64,000 nt of DNA from Aliamphritea hakodatensis (GCF_024347195.1 NZ_AP025281.1:4588001-4652000), one strand, 5' to 3'. Shown: positions 39,671 to 49,485, counted from the stretch's first letter. Notes: generated by a model not told the origin, from the sequence alone. A program made the numbers and translations.

Positions 39671-40786
39671 CTACTCTTCTTTCAGCTGTTTGATTTGCTG
39701 CGGTGTGATCATGCCGCCGTCGTTACCCCAGGCATTACGCTCATAGGTAATGACCGCCGCCAGATCCACATCGCTTAGCTGCTCACCGAACGCCTGCATT
39801 GCCGTACCGGTCCGGCCATGCACCACAATCCGGGCATGTTCCATCAGACCGTCACTGGCCATCAGCGGTGTATTCACTAATCCCGGGAACGCCCCCGGAA
39901 TACCCTGGCCGTTAGCCTGGTGGCATGCCAGACAACTGGTTTTGTAAACCTCTTCACCTTTGCTGATCAGCGCTTCCATCGTCCAGGTCTGTTCCGCTGC
40001 AGCCTGCGCAGCCTCCTGAGCCTGGGTCTGGGACGCTAACCACAGCTGATAATCTGCTTCACTGCGGGCATCCACCACCACGGGCATAAAGCCATGGTCC
40101 CGGCCACAAAGCTCAGCGCACTGCCCCCGGTAAATGCCCGGCTCATCCACAATGGTCCAGGCTTCGTTAATAAACCCGGGAATTGCATCCTGCTTAACCG
40201 CCAGTGCCGGTACCCACCAGGAATGAATCACATCATTGGCGGTAATCAGGAAACGGACTTTCTTACCCACCGGAATCACCACCGGGCGGTCCACTTCAAG
40301 AAGGTAATTTTCCCCTTTAACTGCCTCGTTATTGATCTGATCCTGAGGGGTTGAAAGGTTACTGAAGAAATCAATATCCTGACCCAGATACTGGTACCGC
40401 CATTTCCACTGATAGCCGGTTACCTGAATATTGATATCCGCTTCAGATTTGTCATACATTTTAATCAGGGTTTGGGTAGCGGGCACCGCCATAGCGACCA
40501 GAATGCCGAACGGCACAATTGTCCAGAGGATTTCCACCCAGATATGTTCATGAAAATGCTGGGCTTTCGCCCCCCGGGATTTGCGATGATAAACAATCGC
40601 CCACAGCATTACGCCAAACACCACTACCGCAATAGCGACGCAGACGTAAAAAATAATCATATGAAGATCAAAAATGGCGTGACTGATTTCCGTCACGCCC
40701 CTCACCAGATTTACTTCCCATTCCGCAAAAACAGCTGGCGAAATGACAAACCCTGACAGCAACAGGGCCAATCGGTTGCATCGCAT
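39671..40786 (-). CDS. ctaC: Cytochrome c oxidase subunit II with fused cytochrome c domain
   Basis: This is 371 residues: signal peptide (1-21), two transmembrane helices (~40-62 and ~82-105), then the CuA domain (HSWWVPALAVKQDAIPG and CAELCGRDHGFM near ~223), an Ala/Gln-rich linker (~248-265), and a C-terminal class I cytochrome c domain with CLACH near ~284 and an axial Met in the GTAMQAF stretch. This 'caa3-like' fusion is known in gammaproteobacterial aa3 oxidases. It is the first gene of ctaC-ctaD-ctaG-ctaE. Confidence 0.97.
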   Translation of the reverse strand: MRCNRLALLLSGFVISPAVFAEWEVNLVRGVTEISHAIFDLHMIIFYVCVAIAVVVFGVMLWAIVYHRKSRGAKAQHFHEHIWVEILWTIVPFGILVAMAVPATQTLIKMYDKSEADINIQVTGYQWKWRYQYLGQDIDFFSNLSTPQDQINNEAVKGENYLLEVDRPVVIPVGKKVRFLITANDVIHSWWVPALAVKQDAIPGFINEAWTIVDEPGIYRGQCAELCGRDHGFMPVVVDARSEADYQLWLASQTQAQEAAQAAAEQTWTMEALISKGEEVYKTSCLACHQANGQGIPGAFPGLVNTPLMASDGLMEHARIVVHGRTGTAMQAFGEQLSDVDLAAVITYERNAWGNDGGMITPQQIKQLKEE

Positions 40787-41151
40787 ACACAGGTCTCCTT
40801 GCTACCGGTTAACGGGTAAAATTAAACGGTTTCGCCTCAGGGCCTTTCTTTGTTTTTTATTCTTCAGCAATTAACAACTTAGTCGAAGGAAGTATAGCAG
40901 CAGATATTCAGGGGCAAGGCAGGGAGGCCCCGTGAACCGGGAGAACAGCGATCAGAAGGGATATGCAAACCGGGCCCGAGACAGCATGAAACACGGGCCA
41001 CAGCGAAATAAAGGAAAACTGAAAAAACATGAAAAAAAATCTCAAAGCTGGTTAAAAAACCACCAGAAACAGGATTTAAATCAGTCATAACTCCGTCAGT
41101 TTTATGTGACAAAATGTATCGGATCAGCGTCTCTAAAAAGACTGCATATAT
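40787..41151. other. Upstream region of ctaC, no gene seen
   Basis: About 365 bp. A 77-codon minus-strand frame at 40879-41112 has no ribosome site and no protein-like pattern. The region should hold the ctaC promoter, but no clear one was picked out. Confidence 0.5.
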
Positions 41152-41385
41152 TCAGCTGAGCAACCCATTCAGTAAGCCGTAAAGCGCAGCGATAATAACA
41201 ACGATCAGCATCGCACTGGCCAGCACAGTCAGCAACAACGAGAAAAGAGGTGAGCGGTGTTCTTTACCCTTCCCCGCAGAATGAGGGTGGGAAACAGACA
41301 GAAAAACTAACAGGAGTTTGAAACACTGCAGGGTTAATTGCTTACATCTGAGCAACACTGCAGCCACGGGGTCTGAATTAAACAT
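41152..41385 (-). CDS. Small membrane protein, unknown function
   Basis: This is 77 residues from an ATG with a strong GGGAGG 4-5 bp upstream. One good transmembrane helix lies near the end (~48-70, LLLTVLASAMLIVVIIAALYGLL), and a weaker hydrophobic stretch at ~17-30. A basic, His-rich middle (SHPHSAGKGKEHR) lies between. The shape is somewhat like DUF2970 proteins, but the match is not good enough to name it. It lies between ctaC and msrQ on the same strand. Confidence 0.55.
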   Translation of the reverse strand: MFNSDPVAAVLLRCKQLTLQCFKLLLVFLSVSHPHSAGKGKEHRSPLFSLLLTVLASAMLIVVIIAALYGLLNGLLS

Positions 41386-41507
41386 AATACCTCCCGGCCA
41401 GCACTTTGACTGAAAGGCAGGTCAGAACCGGTATTTAACAGGCTAAATACTCAGCCAACCACCTCTGGCAGACAACTGTTGGCAGGCTATCGCTATGAAC
41501 CGGATGT

Positions 41508-42113
41508 TCAGCGCTGATATCTAAGGTATAGACGATATCCCAGCAATACTGCCAGTATCAGCCCATAAATCAGTTGTTCATAGAAGCTGGCCCGGATTTG
41601 CCAGATAAAGTGCAGCATCACCAGCAAGCTGGCAGGATAAATCCAGCGATGCAGCGATTTCCAGCGCTTACCCAGCCGGCGCATCATGGATTTGGTAGAC
41701 GTAATGCCCATCGGGATAAGAATGAGCAGGGCCAGCGCGCCGACAATGATATACGGACGCTCTGTCAGTTCACGGAAAAACAGATCCGACCGCCAGCCAA
41801 TCAGAAAGGTACAGAACGCCAGTAAGTGCAGCACCGCGTAAAACAGCGCATACAGCCCCATCATACGGCGAAACTTAAGCGCCCAGCTCCAGCCAAGCGC
41901 CTGCCGTGCAGGAGTGATTGCCAGCGTGATCCACAGAAAGTTGATCGCCCAGGTGCCCATTTCATCAACGATGAACTTGGCCGGATCGGTCCCCAGATCA
42001 TTGCTGACGCCCAGCCATACCAGATTTGCCAGCGGCCACAGTGGTAGTAAAAACAACAACCACCAGCGCAGGCGGCTTTGGATGACCGGTGAAAATGGCA
42101 GACTTAATACCAT
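41508..42113 (-). CDS. msrQ: MsrQ, heme-binding membrane subunit of the MsrPQ methionine sulfoxide reductase
   Basis: MsrQ is a b-type heme membrane protein that passes quinone or flavin electrons to periplasmic MsrP. The 201-residue protein has six helices and the family features WAINFLWITLAITPARQALG, FRRMMGLYALFYAVLHLLAF, and LHRWIYPASLLVMLHFIWQ with heme-ligand histidines. Its start overlaps the end of msrP by 10 bp. Confidence 0.95.
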   Translation of the reverse strand: MVLSLPFSPVIQSRLRWWLLFLLPLWPLANLVWLGVSNDLGTDPAKFIVDEMGTWAINFLWITLAITPARQALGWSWALKFRRMMGLYALFYAVLHLLAFCTFLIGWRSDLFFRELTERPYIIVGALALLILIPMGITSTKSMMRRLGKRWKSLHRWIYPASLLVMLHFIWQIRASFYEQLIYGLILAVLLGYRLYLRYQR

Positions 42114-43117
42114 TTTTTAAGATCCATCCCCTTATACATTTGCGCAACCTCTTCACCATAACCGTTGTATGGCAGGGTATCGACAATATTAGGAGACAAC
42201 AGAGAAGACGGTAAACGACGCTCGGTTGCCTGGCTCCAGCGGGGATGATCAACCTCCGGATTTACATTGGCAAAGAAACCATACTCACCCGGCGCGATAA
42301 TATTCCAGCTGCTGGCCGGCATTTCTTCGACAAACTCAATCTTTACAATGGACTTGATCGATTTAAAACCGTACTTCCACGGCACCACTAATCGCAGCGG
42401 TGCACCGTTCTGCGGCGGTAATGCATTCCCGTATACCCCAACGGCCATCAGCGTCAGCGGGTTCATCGCCTCATCCATCCGCAACCCTTCCACATACGGC
42501 CAGTCGATGGTTGAAAAAATGCTGTCCTGCTCCGGCATCTGTTCTTTATCAACCAGGGTTTCAAAACGGACAAACTTCGCTTTAGAGGTCGGTTCAAAAC
42601 GCTTAATCAGATCCGCCAGCGGGAAACCTAACCACGGAATAACCATGGACCAGGCTTCCACACAGCGTAACCGGTAAACCCGGTCTTCAAGGGCATGGGG
42701 CTTAAGAATATCTTCCAGATTGTAGTTACCCGGTTTGGCAACTTCACCGGCAATCTCAACCGTCCAGGGATCGGTTTTAAAATTCTGTGCTTTACGCACC
42801 GGGTCCCGCTTATCGGTCCCGAACTCATAAAAGTTATTGTGCGTAATCGCGTTGTAATAAGGCGCGGGCTCTTCCGATGTGGAAAAGGTTTCGTTGCGGA
42901 CAGCAGCAGCCAGCTGTGCACGCATCCATTCAGGCCCGGGGTATTGCGGTAAGTCCGCTGGAATGTCGTATTCCAGTGCCTGCGCAATGGATGGCAGGCC
43001 AAGTGATGATACCGCCGCCAGGCCGAGACCGGCTTTAATAAACTGGCGGCGATTACGGTAAACCGACTCGGGGGTGATCTGCGAAGACTTAATTGAATCA
43101 GGCTTTTTTATTAGCAT
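42104..43117 (-). CDS. msrP: MsrP, periplasmic molybdopterin methionine sulfoxide reductase
   Basis: MsrP repairs oxidised methionines of envelope proteins. The 337-residue protein carries a twin-arginine signal (NRRQFIKAGLG, Arg23-Arg24; end near SIAQA), so it is exported folded by Tat. The SUOX-fold body has the molybdenum-ligand Cys152 in YRLRCVEAWSMVIPW and the NNFYEFGTDK motif. The C-terminal ends YNGYGEEVAQMYKGMDLKKWY as in YedY/MsrP. It is the first gene of the msrP-msrQ pair. Confidence 0.96.
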   Translation of the reverse strand: MLIKKPDSIKSSQITPESVYRNRRQFIKAGLGLAAVSSLGLPSIAQALEYDIPADLPQYPGPEWMRAQLAAAVRNETFSTSEEPAPYYNAITHNNFYEFGTDKRDPVRKAQNFKTDPWTVEIAGEVAKPGNYNLEDILKPHALEDRVYRLRCVEAWSMVIPWLGFPLADLIKRFEPTSKAKFVRFETLVDKEQMPEQDSIFSTIDWPYVEGLRMDEAMNPLTLMAVGVYGNALPPQNGAPLRLVVPWKYGFKSIKSIVKIEFVEEMPASSWNIIAPGEYGFFANVNPEVDHPRWSQATERRLPSSLLSPNIVDTLPYNGYGEEVAQMYKGMDLKKWY

Positions 43118-43141
43118 TTAACACCCCTTGGTAACTATTCT

Positions 43142-43939
43142 CTACGCACGCGTTTTACGCTTGCGTACCAACCATAATATCGGACCGGAAAGGCTGTATC
43201 CGAGGATCAGTAACCACAGAATAATCGGTGGGCTGATCGAGATAACCCCAACCACCAGCACAATCGCCAGCAGAATCATAAACGGGATTTTTCCTTTCGG
43301 ATCAACGTCTTTAAAACTGTAATACAGAACATTACTGACCATCAAAACGCCAACAAGTGCCACGTAAACCGCAATTAAATACGCATAGCCCGTAACATCC
43401 AGATCAAATTCCACACTGGCCCATACCAGACCGGCAACCGCTGCTGCCGCTGCGGGGCTTGGCAAACCAATAAAATAGCGCTTATCCACAGAACCGATCT
43501 GGGTGTTAAACCGGGCCAGACGCAGGGCGGCACCCGCCACATAAATAAAGGCCGCAAACCAGCCAAACTTACCCGCGGAGCTGAGTACCCAGCTAAAACT
43601 GACTAATGCCGGCGCAACACCGAATGAAACCATATCAGACAGCGAATCGTATTCGGCTCCGAAGGCACTGGAAGTATTGGTCATCCGGGCAACACGGCCA
43701 TCCAGCCCATCCAGCACCATAGCAACAAAAATCGCGATGGAGGCGTTGGCAAAATCACCGTTCATGCCGGCAACGACCGCATAGAAGCCGGAAAACAGTG
43801 CACCGGTGGTAAACAGGTTAGGTAACAGGTAGATACCACGGCTGCGTGGTTTAGGACTCTCCTGTGGATTTTCAGGGCTTTCAGGTGGGTTAGCAGAACC
43901 GTTGTCTTCAGCGTGTTGATTCTCGTGCTGATCGATCAT
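43142..43939 (-). CDS. pssA: CDP-diacylglycerol-serine O-phosphatidyltransferase
   Basis: This makes phosphatidylserine, the precursor of phosphatidylethanolamine. The 265-residue integral-membrane protein has a hydrophilic, acidic/proline-rich N-terminal tail (~1-33) and then the CDP-alcohol phosphatidyltransferase motif DGLDGRVAR...GAEYDSLSDMVSFG (~77-105), with all catalytic aspartates. It is of the Bacillus/membrane type (PssA type II), not the soluble E. coli PssA. In many gammaproteobacteria it lies next to ilvC; here its neighbours are msrP and an amidotransferase gene. Confidence 0.93.
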   Translation of the reverse strand: MIDQHENQHAEDNGSANPPESPENPQESPKPRSRGIYLLPNLFTTGALFSGFYAVVAGMNGDFANASIAIFVAMVLDGLDGRVARMTNTSSAFGAEYDSLSDMVSFGVAPALVSFSWVLSSAGKFGWFAAFIYVAGAALRLARFNTQIGSVDKRYFIGLPSPAAAAAVAGLVWASVEFDLDVTGYAYLIAVYVALVGVLMVSNVLYYSFKDVDPKGKIPFMILLAIVLVVGVISISPPIILWLLILGYSLSGPILWLVRKRKTRA

Positions 43940-44072
43940 GATATGTTTTCACCGCATATTATTAAGAAAGTGGGCACATTCTACTGCCGTGCCTGTATGA
44001 AAGCTAATTTCTACAACAGTTCCGGTAAATTTACGGTAAACAATGAACTGAATCACCCAGACTGCGGGCCCG

Positions 44073-44828
44073 TCAGGCAAGCAAAACCTGTTCAACAAAA
44101 CGGCGGGGTAAAGCGTTGGCGACAGGGGTTTCACGGGCTGAACTCAGGACCCGGTCGAGTTGCCCGTCACCGTCGGTATAGTGAGCTTTATAGAAAGTGA
44201 GCCGTTCGACCAAAGTGTCACGATCCACTTCCGGATGAAACTGAAAGGCCCAGAAGTCACGCCCCTCGACCCTGAAACTGTGCATACACTGATCGGTATA
44301 AGCCAGAAGCTGACAGTGGTCCGGCAAAGCAGCGGCATACTGACGGTGTACCGATATTGCCAGAAACTCATCGCTGATATCGCAAAACAGCGGATCTGTT
44401 TTAGCGTCTGGTGTCAGCAAAATGGGCAGGCTGCCCATTTCGAAATCAGCATCTTTATGGAGAATTTCGCCTCCCAGTGCCAGTACTGCCAGCTGAAATC
44501 CGAAGCAGGACGCAAAGACCGGCAAACCGGTATCAGCACAATGACGGATCAGCCTGAGGCAAGGATCAATAAACGCAAATTCTTCGGGTTTGAGGACATT
44601 CGCTTCGCTGGCGCCACCAACCCATAACGCATCGTATCCGTCTGCAGCATTAGCAGGAAAGTCAGGTGTATCAAACACATTCAGCACATCAATCTGACTG
44701 CGTGACAGACCGCTGAGGGTCGCAAAGCTCTGCAGCTCTTCTTCCCTCACCTGCGGACTGTCGCGAATCTGCAGCAACAGTGTTTTCAGCTGATGTTTTC
44801 CGCGTTTCTGCGTGTGCGTTTCAGACAT
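44073..44828 (-). CDS. Class I glutamine amidotransferase (GMP synthase-like)
   Basis: About 251 residues. The nucleophile elbow FASCFGFQLAVLALGG (Cys108 from this start) and the FQFHPEVDRDTL motif with the His and Glu of the triad show a complete class I glutaminase site. There is no fused synthetase domain, and the gene resembles the stand-alone YfeJ/GuaA-like amidotransferases whose acceptor is unknown. Two starts are possible: 44837 (ATG) or 44828 (ATG with AGGATG upstream). The second has the better ribosome site. Confidence 0.85.
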   Translation of the reverse strand: MSETHTQKRGKHQLKTLLLQIRDSPQVREEELQSFATLSGLSRSQIDVLNVFDTPDFPANAADGYDALWVGGASEANVLKPEEFAFIDPCLRLIRHCADTGLPVFASCFGFQLAVLALGGEILHKDADFEMGSLPILLTPDAKTDPLFCDISDEFLAISVHRQYAAALPDHCQLLAYTDQCMHSFRVEGRDFWAFQFHPEVDRDTLVERLTFYKAHYTDGDGQLDRVLSSARETPVANALPRRFVEQVLLA

Positions 44829-44883
44829 AAGTGACATCCTGGCAGCGGGAGGATCACCTGATCATAACGCGAAGCCCCGCGAC

Positions 44884-46128
44884 TTAAAACCGCGGCAGCC
44901 AGGCCGGCGCAGCCGGCAAATCAGGTAACCGTTCCCTGAGTGAAGGCAAACCTTTTTCTGTCAGTTTAGCGGTTATCAGCTGTTTCAGCGGGGCACAGTT
45001 ATTCGCCAGCCGCATGGTCAGCTTACGGGCCAGTTTGGCGGGCAGACGATCATCGGTGAATAAACCCACGACTAAATTCGTCCCGTGATAGATGGGCCGG
45101 GTCGCCAGCATATGTGAGCGCTGATATCCCTCCAGTAAACTGGCAGCCCCTATATCCTGACTCTTCGACGCCGCTTTGAGTACGGCTTTCGACAGGGTTT
45201 CCTGGCTCTTCAGCCCCAGATTAAATCCGTGGGCGGTCACCGGGTGCATCCCCACTGCAGCATCACCGATCACCGCAAAGCGCCGGGCAACAAAACGTTT
45301 GGCGTGAACCCCCACCAGCGGATAGAGATGACGCGGGCCACACAGCTTCATACTGCCCAACTGTCCTTTAAGCCGCTGTTCAATGTCTGCTTCAAACTCC
45401 GCGTCCGACATTTTCTGAATGGCTTCCGCTTCATCACTGCCGACGGTTACGACAATTGAAGACCGGTTTCCGGCCATCGGCAGTAATGCCAGCGTATGGC
45501 CATAATGGAAACATTCAATGGCGGTTTGCTCATGATCCCCGGTATGGTCCATCCGGCATACAATGGCACTGCGGGAAAAGTCGTTCATGGTGGCAGCAAT
45601 GCCCATCTTCCGGCGGGTTTCCGAAAAACGGCTGTCTGCGGATACCAGCAAATCACACTGCACCCGGGTACCGTCGGACAACATTACCCAGGCATGTTCA
45701 TCACAACTGCCCAGATCTGTTACCGAAGTGTCCGTCATTAAGGTGATGTTATGCTGCTGATCAGCCCCGAAGGTGGCCTCGTAGTATGCCTGACGAATTG
45801 CGTGGTTAGGGACCAGATAGCCAAGAGCCTCAAGGTCCTGACGCTGATTATCAAAATCGAGCGAGTAATCTGAATCGCCATCCACCACCCGGGCGGCACA
45901 GATCGGTGCGATGTCATCTTCGCGAAGCTGGTCCCAGGCACCGCTCTGCTGCATCAGCTCTACTGACTGATGGGTCAGAGCGATTTCCCGGCCATCTTCC
46001 ACCGGTTCACGTAAACTGGCCTCTGTGGCCTTTTCAACCACCAGCACCCGTAAATCTGACGTCCCCAGCGAACGGGCAAAACTTAACCCCGCAGGCCCTG
46101 CGCCTATAATCACCACGTCGTAATGCAT
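44884..46128 (-). CDS. UbiH/Coq6-family flavin hydroxylase, UbiM-like
   Basis: This is a 414-residue FAD-dependent aromatic hydroxylase. The Rossmann motif VVIIGAGPAGLSFARSL is at ~4-20. EDGREIALTHQSVELMQQSGAW matches the Ubi hydroxylase family, and the FAD/ribose motif appears as GDAAVGMHPVTAHGFNLGL (~285), where UbiH/F usually read GDAAHxxxPxxGQGxNLG. This HGFNLG variant fits the UbiM-type hydroxylases described as acting on ubiquinone-ring positions. The exact position hydroxylated cannot be told. The ATG at 46128 has GAGGAGG 9 bp upstream; the frame is open further upstream but without support. Confidence 0.8.
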   Translation of the reverse strand: MHYDVVIIGAGPAGLSFARSLGTSDLRVLVVEKATEASLREPVEDGREIALTHQSVELMQQSGAWDQLREDDIAPICAARVVDGDSDYSLDFDNQRQDLEALGYLVPNHAIRQAYYEATFGADQQHNITLMTDTSVTDLGSCDEHAWVMLSDGTRVQCDLLVSADSRFSETRRKMGIAATMNDFSRSAIVCRMDHTGDHEQTAIECFHYGHTLALLPMAGNRSSIVVTVGSDEAEAIQKMSDAEFEADIEQRLKGQLGSMKLCGPRHLYPLVGVHAKRFVARRFAVIGDAAVGMHPVTAHGFNLGLKSQETLSKAVLKAASKSQDIGAASLLEGYQRSHMLATRPIYHGTNLVVGLFTDDRLPAKLARKLTMRLANNCAPLKQLITAKLTEKGLPSLRERLPDLPAAPAWLPRF

Positions 46129-46216
46129 ACCCAGCAACCTCCTCTTCAGTAACCGGGATACACTACTCTGACTGCCAGCGGGAAACACCGACCTGAATCA
46201 AGCTTCATTCAGAAAG

Positions 46217-46651
46217 CTATTTTTCCGGCAGGCAATCCCACTCCGGTAAATCCTTAGCCGGCTGATACCAGTCGGCGCCGGAGGCCCGGAACACATTCTG
46301 CTGAGGCTCAATCCCCGGATGGCTGTCCAGCGTTCCGGCAGGGATCACCATCGCTTTACCGGACTTAGCCAGCCACGGCAGTGAAGAACCACAATGTTTA
46401 CAGAACGCCGTCGTGAAATGCTTCGTCTCCTGCGGCGTAAAGGTACCGATCAGTTGGCTGCCGCTGAGCCAGCTGAACTGTTCAGGCCTGACCAGAATAT
46501 TCGCCGCATGAGCACTGCCGGTAAATTTACGGCACCGGGAGCAGTGGCAATACTGGAAGATGCCAAGATTACCCTCCAGTTGATAGGTGACTTCGCCGCA
46601 CAGGCAACTGCCGGTTACCTGCTCAGCGGAGTCGGTCTGCATGTCCGTCAT
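46217..46651 (-). CDS. GFA/CENP-V-family zinc protein
   Basis: This is 144 residues with the glutathione-dependent formaldehyde-activating (GFA) fold pattern: GSCLCGEVTYQLEG, QYCHCSRCRKFTGSAHAAN and FCKHCGSSLPW. The seven Cys positions expected for the two zinc sites are all present. Many family members have no proven link to formaldehyde, so the true substrate is unknown. It seems to be a single-gene unit. Confidence 0.88.
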   Translation of the reverse strand: MTDMQTDSAEQVTGSCLCGEVTYQLEGNLGIFQYCHCSRCRKFTGSAHAANILVRPEQFSWLSGSQLIGTFTPQETKHFTTAFCKHCGSSLPWLAKSGKAMVIPAGTLDSHPGIEPQQNVFRASGADWYQPAKDLPEWDCLPEK

Positions 46652-46742
46652 AACGCCTCCTCTTAATTTACAATCCGAAGAACATCACCGGATTACAGCA
46701 CGGTCTGGCTGGATTTGTCGCTTATCTGTTCGTTTGAAGCAC

Positions 46743-46774
46743 AAAAAACCCCGTGGCTGTTAACAACCACGGGG
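46743..46774 (-). terminator. Terminator after clpB
   Basis: The long stem CCCCGTGG...CCACGGGG (with TTAACA in the loop) is followed on the minus strand by T6, 32 bp past the clpB stop. Confidence 0.9.
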
Positions 46775-46805
46775 CTTATCACTGACCGGCAAAACCGACG
46801 CTCGG

Positions 46806-49394
46806 TTAACGGAAAACAAACTCTCCCGCTTCAACATCCACAGCAATTTCGCTGCCACTGCTGAAATCACCGGCGAGTAAACGTTGCGCCAGCGGATTCT
46901 CAATCCATTGCTGTATCGCCCGTTTCAGCGGTCTCGCCCCATATACAGGCTCAAAACCCACATCCACCAGCTTATCCATTGCTGTTGAAGTCAGCACCAG
47001 GCCAAGCTCTCTTTCAGCCAGACGGCTGCGCAGACGCTGCAGCTGAATCTGTGCAATGCCACGGACCTGCTCTTTACCCAGACTGTGGAAGACCACCACT
47101 TCATCAATCCGGTTAATCACCTCCGGCCGGAAGTGAGTGCCCACTACCTCCATCACTGCATTGCGCATGAGGCTGTAATCATCATCACTGCTGAAATTCT
47201 GAATCAGGTCAGATCCCAGGTTGGAGGTCATCACCACTATGGTATTACGGAAATCCACCGTGCGCCCCTGCCCGTCGGTCAGGCGACCGTCTTCCAGTAC
47301 CTGCAGCAAAATATTGAAAACATCCGGATGGGCCTTTTCCACTTCATCCAGTAACAGCACGGAATAAGGTTTACGGCGTACCGCTTCTGTCAGGTATCCG
47401 CCTTCCTCATACCCCACATAGCCCGGAGGGGCACCTATCAGCCGTGCCACAGAATGCTTTTCCATGAACTCAGACATATCGATGCGCACCATGGCATCAG
47501 TAGTGTCAAAGAGGAAGTTAGCCAGCGCTTTACATAACTCGGTTTTACCCACCCCGGTTGGCCCGAGGAACAGGAAAGAACCGTTCGGCCGGTTCGGATC
47601 CGCCAGTCCTGCCCGGGCACGGCGTACCGCATTCGACACCGCCCGTACCGCCTCTTCCTGACCAATTACCTGCTCATGCAGCGCATCTTCCATGCGCAGC
47701 AGCTTGTCACGTTCACCTTCCAGCATTTTCGATACCGGAATACCGGTCCAGCGGGACACCACTTCGGCAACTTCTTCCTCACCGACTTTATTACGCAGTA
47801 ACCTGTTTTGCTGGTCAGCATGATCCGCTTCAGCTTCAGCTTCAGAGGCCGCTGCCAGCTGCTTTTCCAATTCAGGAATCTTGCCATACTGCAGTTCAGA
47901 CATCGTGCTCAGATCACCGGCACGGCTAGCCTTCTCCAGTTCGATTCTCGCCTGATCCAGTTGTTCTTTAACCTGCTGAGACCCTTGCAGAGCAAGCTTT
48001 TCAGCATTCCAGATTTCTTCCAGATCGGCATATTCTTTTTCGATATCGCTGATCGCTGCTTCCAGTTCCTGCAAACGCTTCCTGGCCGCCTGATCTTTTT
48101 CCTTTTTCAGGGCTTCACGTTCCATTTTCAGCTGTATCAGACGGCGTTCCAGCCGGTCCATACTTTCCGGCTTGGAGTCCATCTCCATACGAATACGGCT
48201 GCCGGCTTCATCGATCAGGTCAATCGCCTTATCCGGTAACTGCCGGTCGGTGATATAGCGCTGGGATAACTTTGCGGCGGCAATGATGGCCGAATCAGAG
48301 ATATCCACACCGTGGTGAATCTCATAACGCTCTTTAAGACCCCGCAGAATCGCCACGGTATCTTCTTCGCTTGGCTCATCCACAATAACCTTCTGGAAAC
48401 GACGCTCTAACGCGGCATCCTTCTCCACATACTGACGGTATTCATCCAGCGTGGTGGCGCCAACACAATGCAGCTCGCCCCGGGCCAGTGCTGGTTTGAG
48501 CATATTACCGGCATCCATGGCACCCTCGCCTTTACCGGCACCAACCATAGTATGCAGTTCATCAATGAACAGAATGATCTGCCCTTCCTGCTTCGACAGT
48601 TCATTCAGTACTGCCTTGAGGCGTTCTTCAAACTCACCGCGGAATTTGGCACCGGCAATCAGTGCGCCCATATCCAGTGACAGTACCTGCTTATTCTTCA
48701 GGCCTTCCGGCACCTCACCGTTGACGATACGCTGGGCCAGGCCTTCAACGATGGCGGTTTTACCCACCCCCGGTTCACCGATCAGCACAGGGTTATTCTT
48801 GGTACGGCGTTGCAAAACCTGAACGGTACGGCGGATTTCATCATCACGGCCAATCACAGGATCCAGCTTGCCGGCTTCAGCCCGGGCGGTCAGGTCGATG
48901 GTGTACTTATCCAGAGCCTGACGGTTTTCTTCCGCGTTGGCCGAATCCACACCTTCACCGCCGCGCAACTGCTGTACAGCAGCGGTCAGGCGCTGTTTAT
49001 CCGCCCCGGCCGCTTTCAGCATTTTGCCCACGCCGCTCTTGTCATCCAGCATTGCCAGTACAAAAACTTCACTGGCGATATACTGATCCTGCCATTCACG
49101 GGCCAGTTTTTCGGTCAGATTAAACAGTTTGCCAACATTAGGGGAAAAGCGGATATCGCCGTCGCTGTCGGTCACCTGCGGCAGGTTAGTGTATTCCTGC
49201 TGGACGGCATTACTCAGTTGCTGGGTATTCACCCCCGCCTGAGTCAGTAAGGGTCTGATCGAACCGCCCTGCTGATCAAGCAAAGCTTTGAGAATATGGA
49301 CCGGTTCGATGTAATTGTGATCTTTGGCAATCGCCAGTGACTGGGCATCAGCCAGAGCGGACTGCAACTTACTGGTAAAACGTTCGGGATGCAT
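46806..49394 (-). CDS. clpB: Protein disaggregase ClpB
   Basis: ClpB is an AAA+ hexamer that, with DnaK/J, threads proteins out of aggregates. The 862-residue protein has an N domain (~1-145), a first AAA+ module with Walker A GEPGVGKTAI (~205), a coiled-coil middle domain (~400-530, many Glu/Lys/Gln repeats), and a second AAA+ module with Walker A GPTGVGKTE (~609). No ClpP-docking loop is seen, as expected for ClpB. The ATG at 49394 has AAGGAGGG; the frame is open 30 bp further upstream. A good sigma-32 promoter lies upstream. Confidence 0.97.
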   Translation of the reverse strand: MHPERFTSKLQSALADAQSLAIAKDHNYIEPVHILKALLDQQGGSIRPLLTQAGVNTQQLSNAVQQEYTNLPQVTDSDGDIRFSPNVGKLFNLTEKLAREWQDQYIASEVFVLAMLDDKSGVGKMLKAAGADKQRLTAAVQQLRGGEGVDSANAEENRQALDKYTIDLTARAEAGKLDPVIGRDDEIRRTVQVLQRRTKNNPVLIGEPGVGKTAIVEGLAQRIVNGEVPEGLKNKQVLSLDMGALIAGAKFRGEFEERLKAVLNELSKQEGQIILFIDELHTMVGAGKGEGAMDAGNMLKPALARGELHCVGATTLDEYRQYVEKDAALERRFQKVIVDEPSEEDTVAILRGLKERYEIHHGVDISDSAIIAAAKLSQRYITDRQLPDKAIDLIDEAGSRIRMEMDSKPESMDRLERRLIQLKMEREALKKEKDQAARKRLQELEAAISDIEKEYADLEEIWNAEKLALQGSQQVKEQLDQARIELEKASRAGDLSTMSELQYGKIPELEKQLAAASEAEAEADHADQQNRLLRNKVGEEEVAEVVSRWTGIPVSKMLEGERDKLLRMEDALHEQVIGQEEAVRAVSNAVRRARAGLADPNRPNGSFLFLGPTGVGKTELCKALANFLFDTTDAMVRIDMSEFMEKHSVARLIGAPPGYVGYEEGGYLTEAVRRKPYSVLLLDEVEKAHPDVFNILLQVLEDGRLTDGQGRTVDFRNTIVVMTSNLGSDLIQNFSSDDDYSLMRNAVMEVVGTHFRPEVINRIDEVVVFHSLGKEQVRGIAQIQLQRLRSRLAERELGLVLTSTAMDKLVDVGFEPVYGARPLKRAIQQWIENPLAQRLLAGDFSSGSEIAVDVEAGEFVFR

Positions 49395-49485
49395 TGAAAC
49401 CCTCCTTAAAATTATCTGCACCACTGGCCGTTATGGTATCCGGGCTCTGAACTGGCCCGCGGGACGGCTGGTGAGTTAATAACTT

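Noticed and set aside
40879..41112. 77-codon minus-strand frame upstream of ctaC
   Set aside because: No ribosome site, no protein-like pattern, between two real genes.
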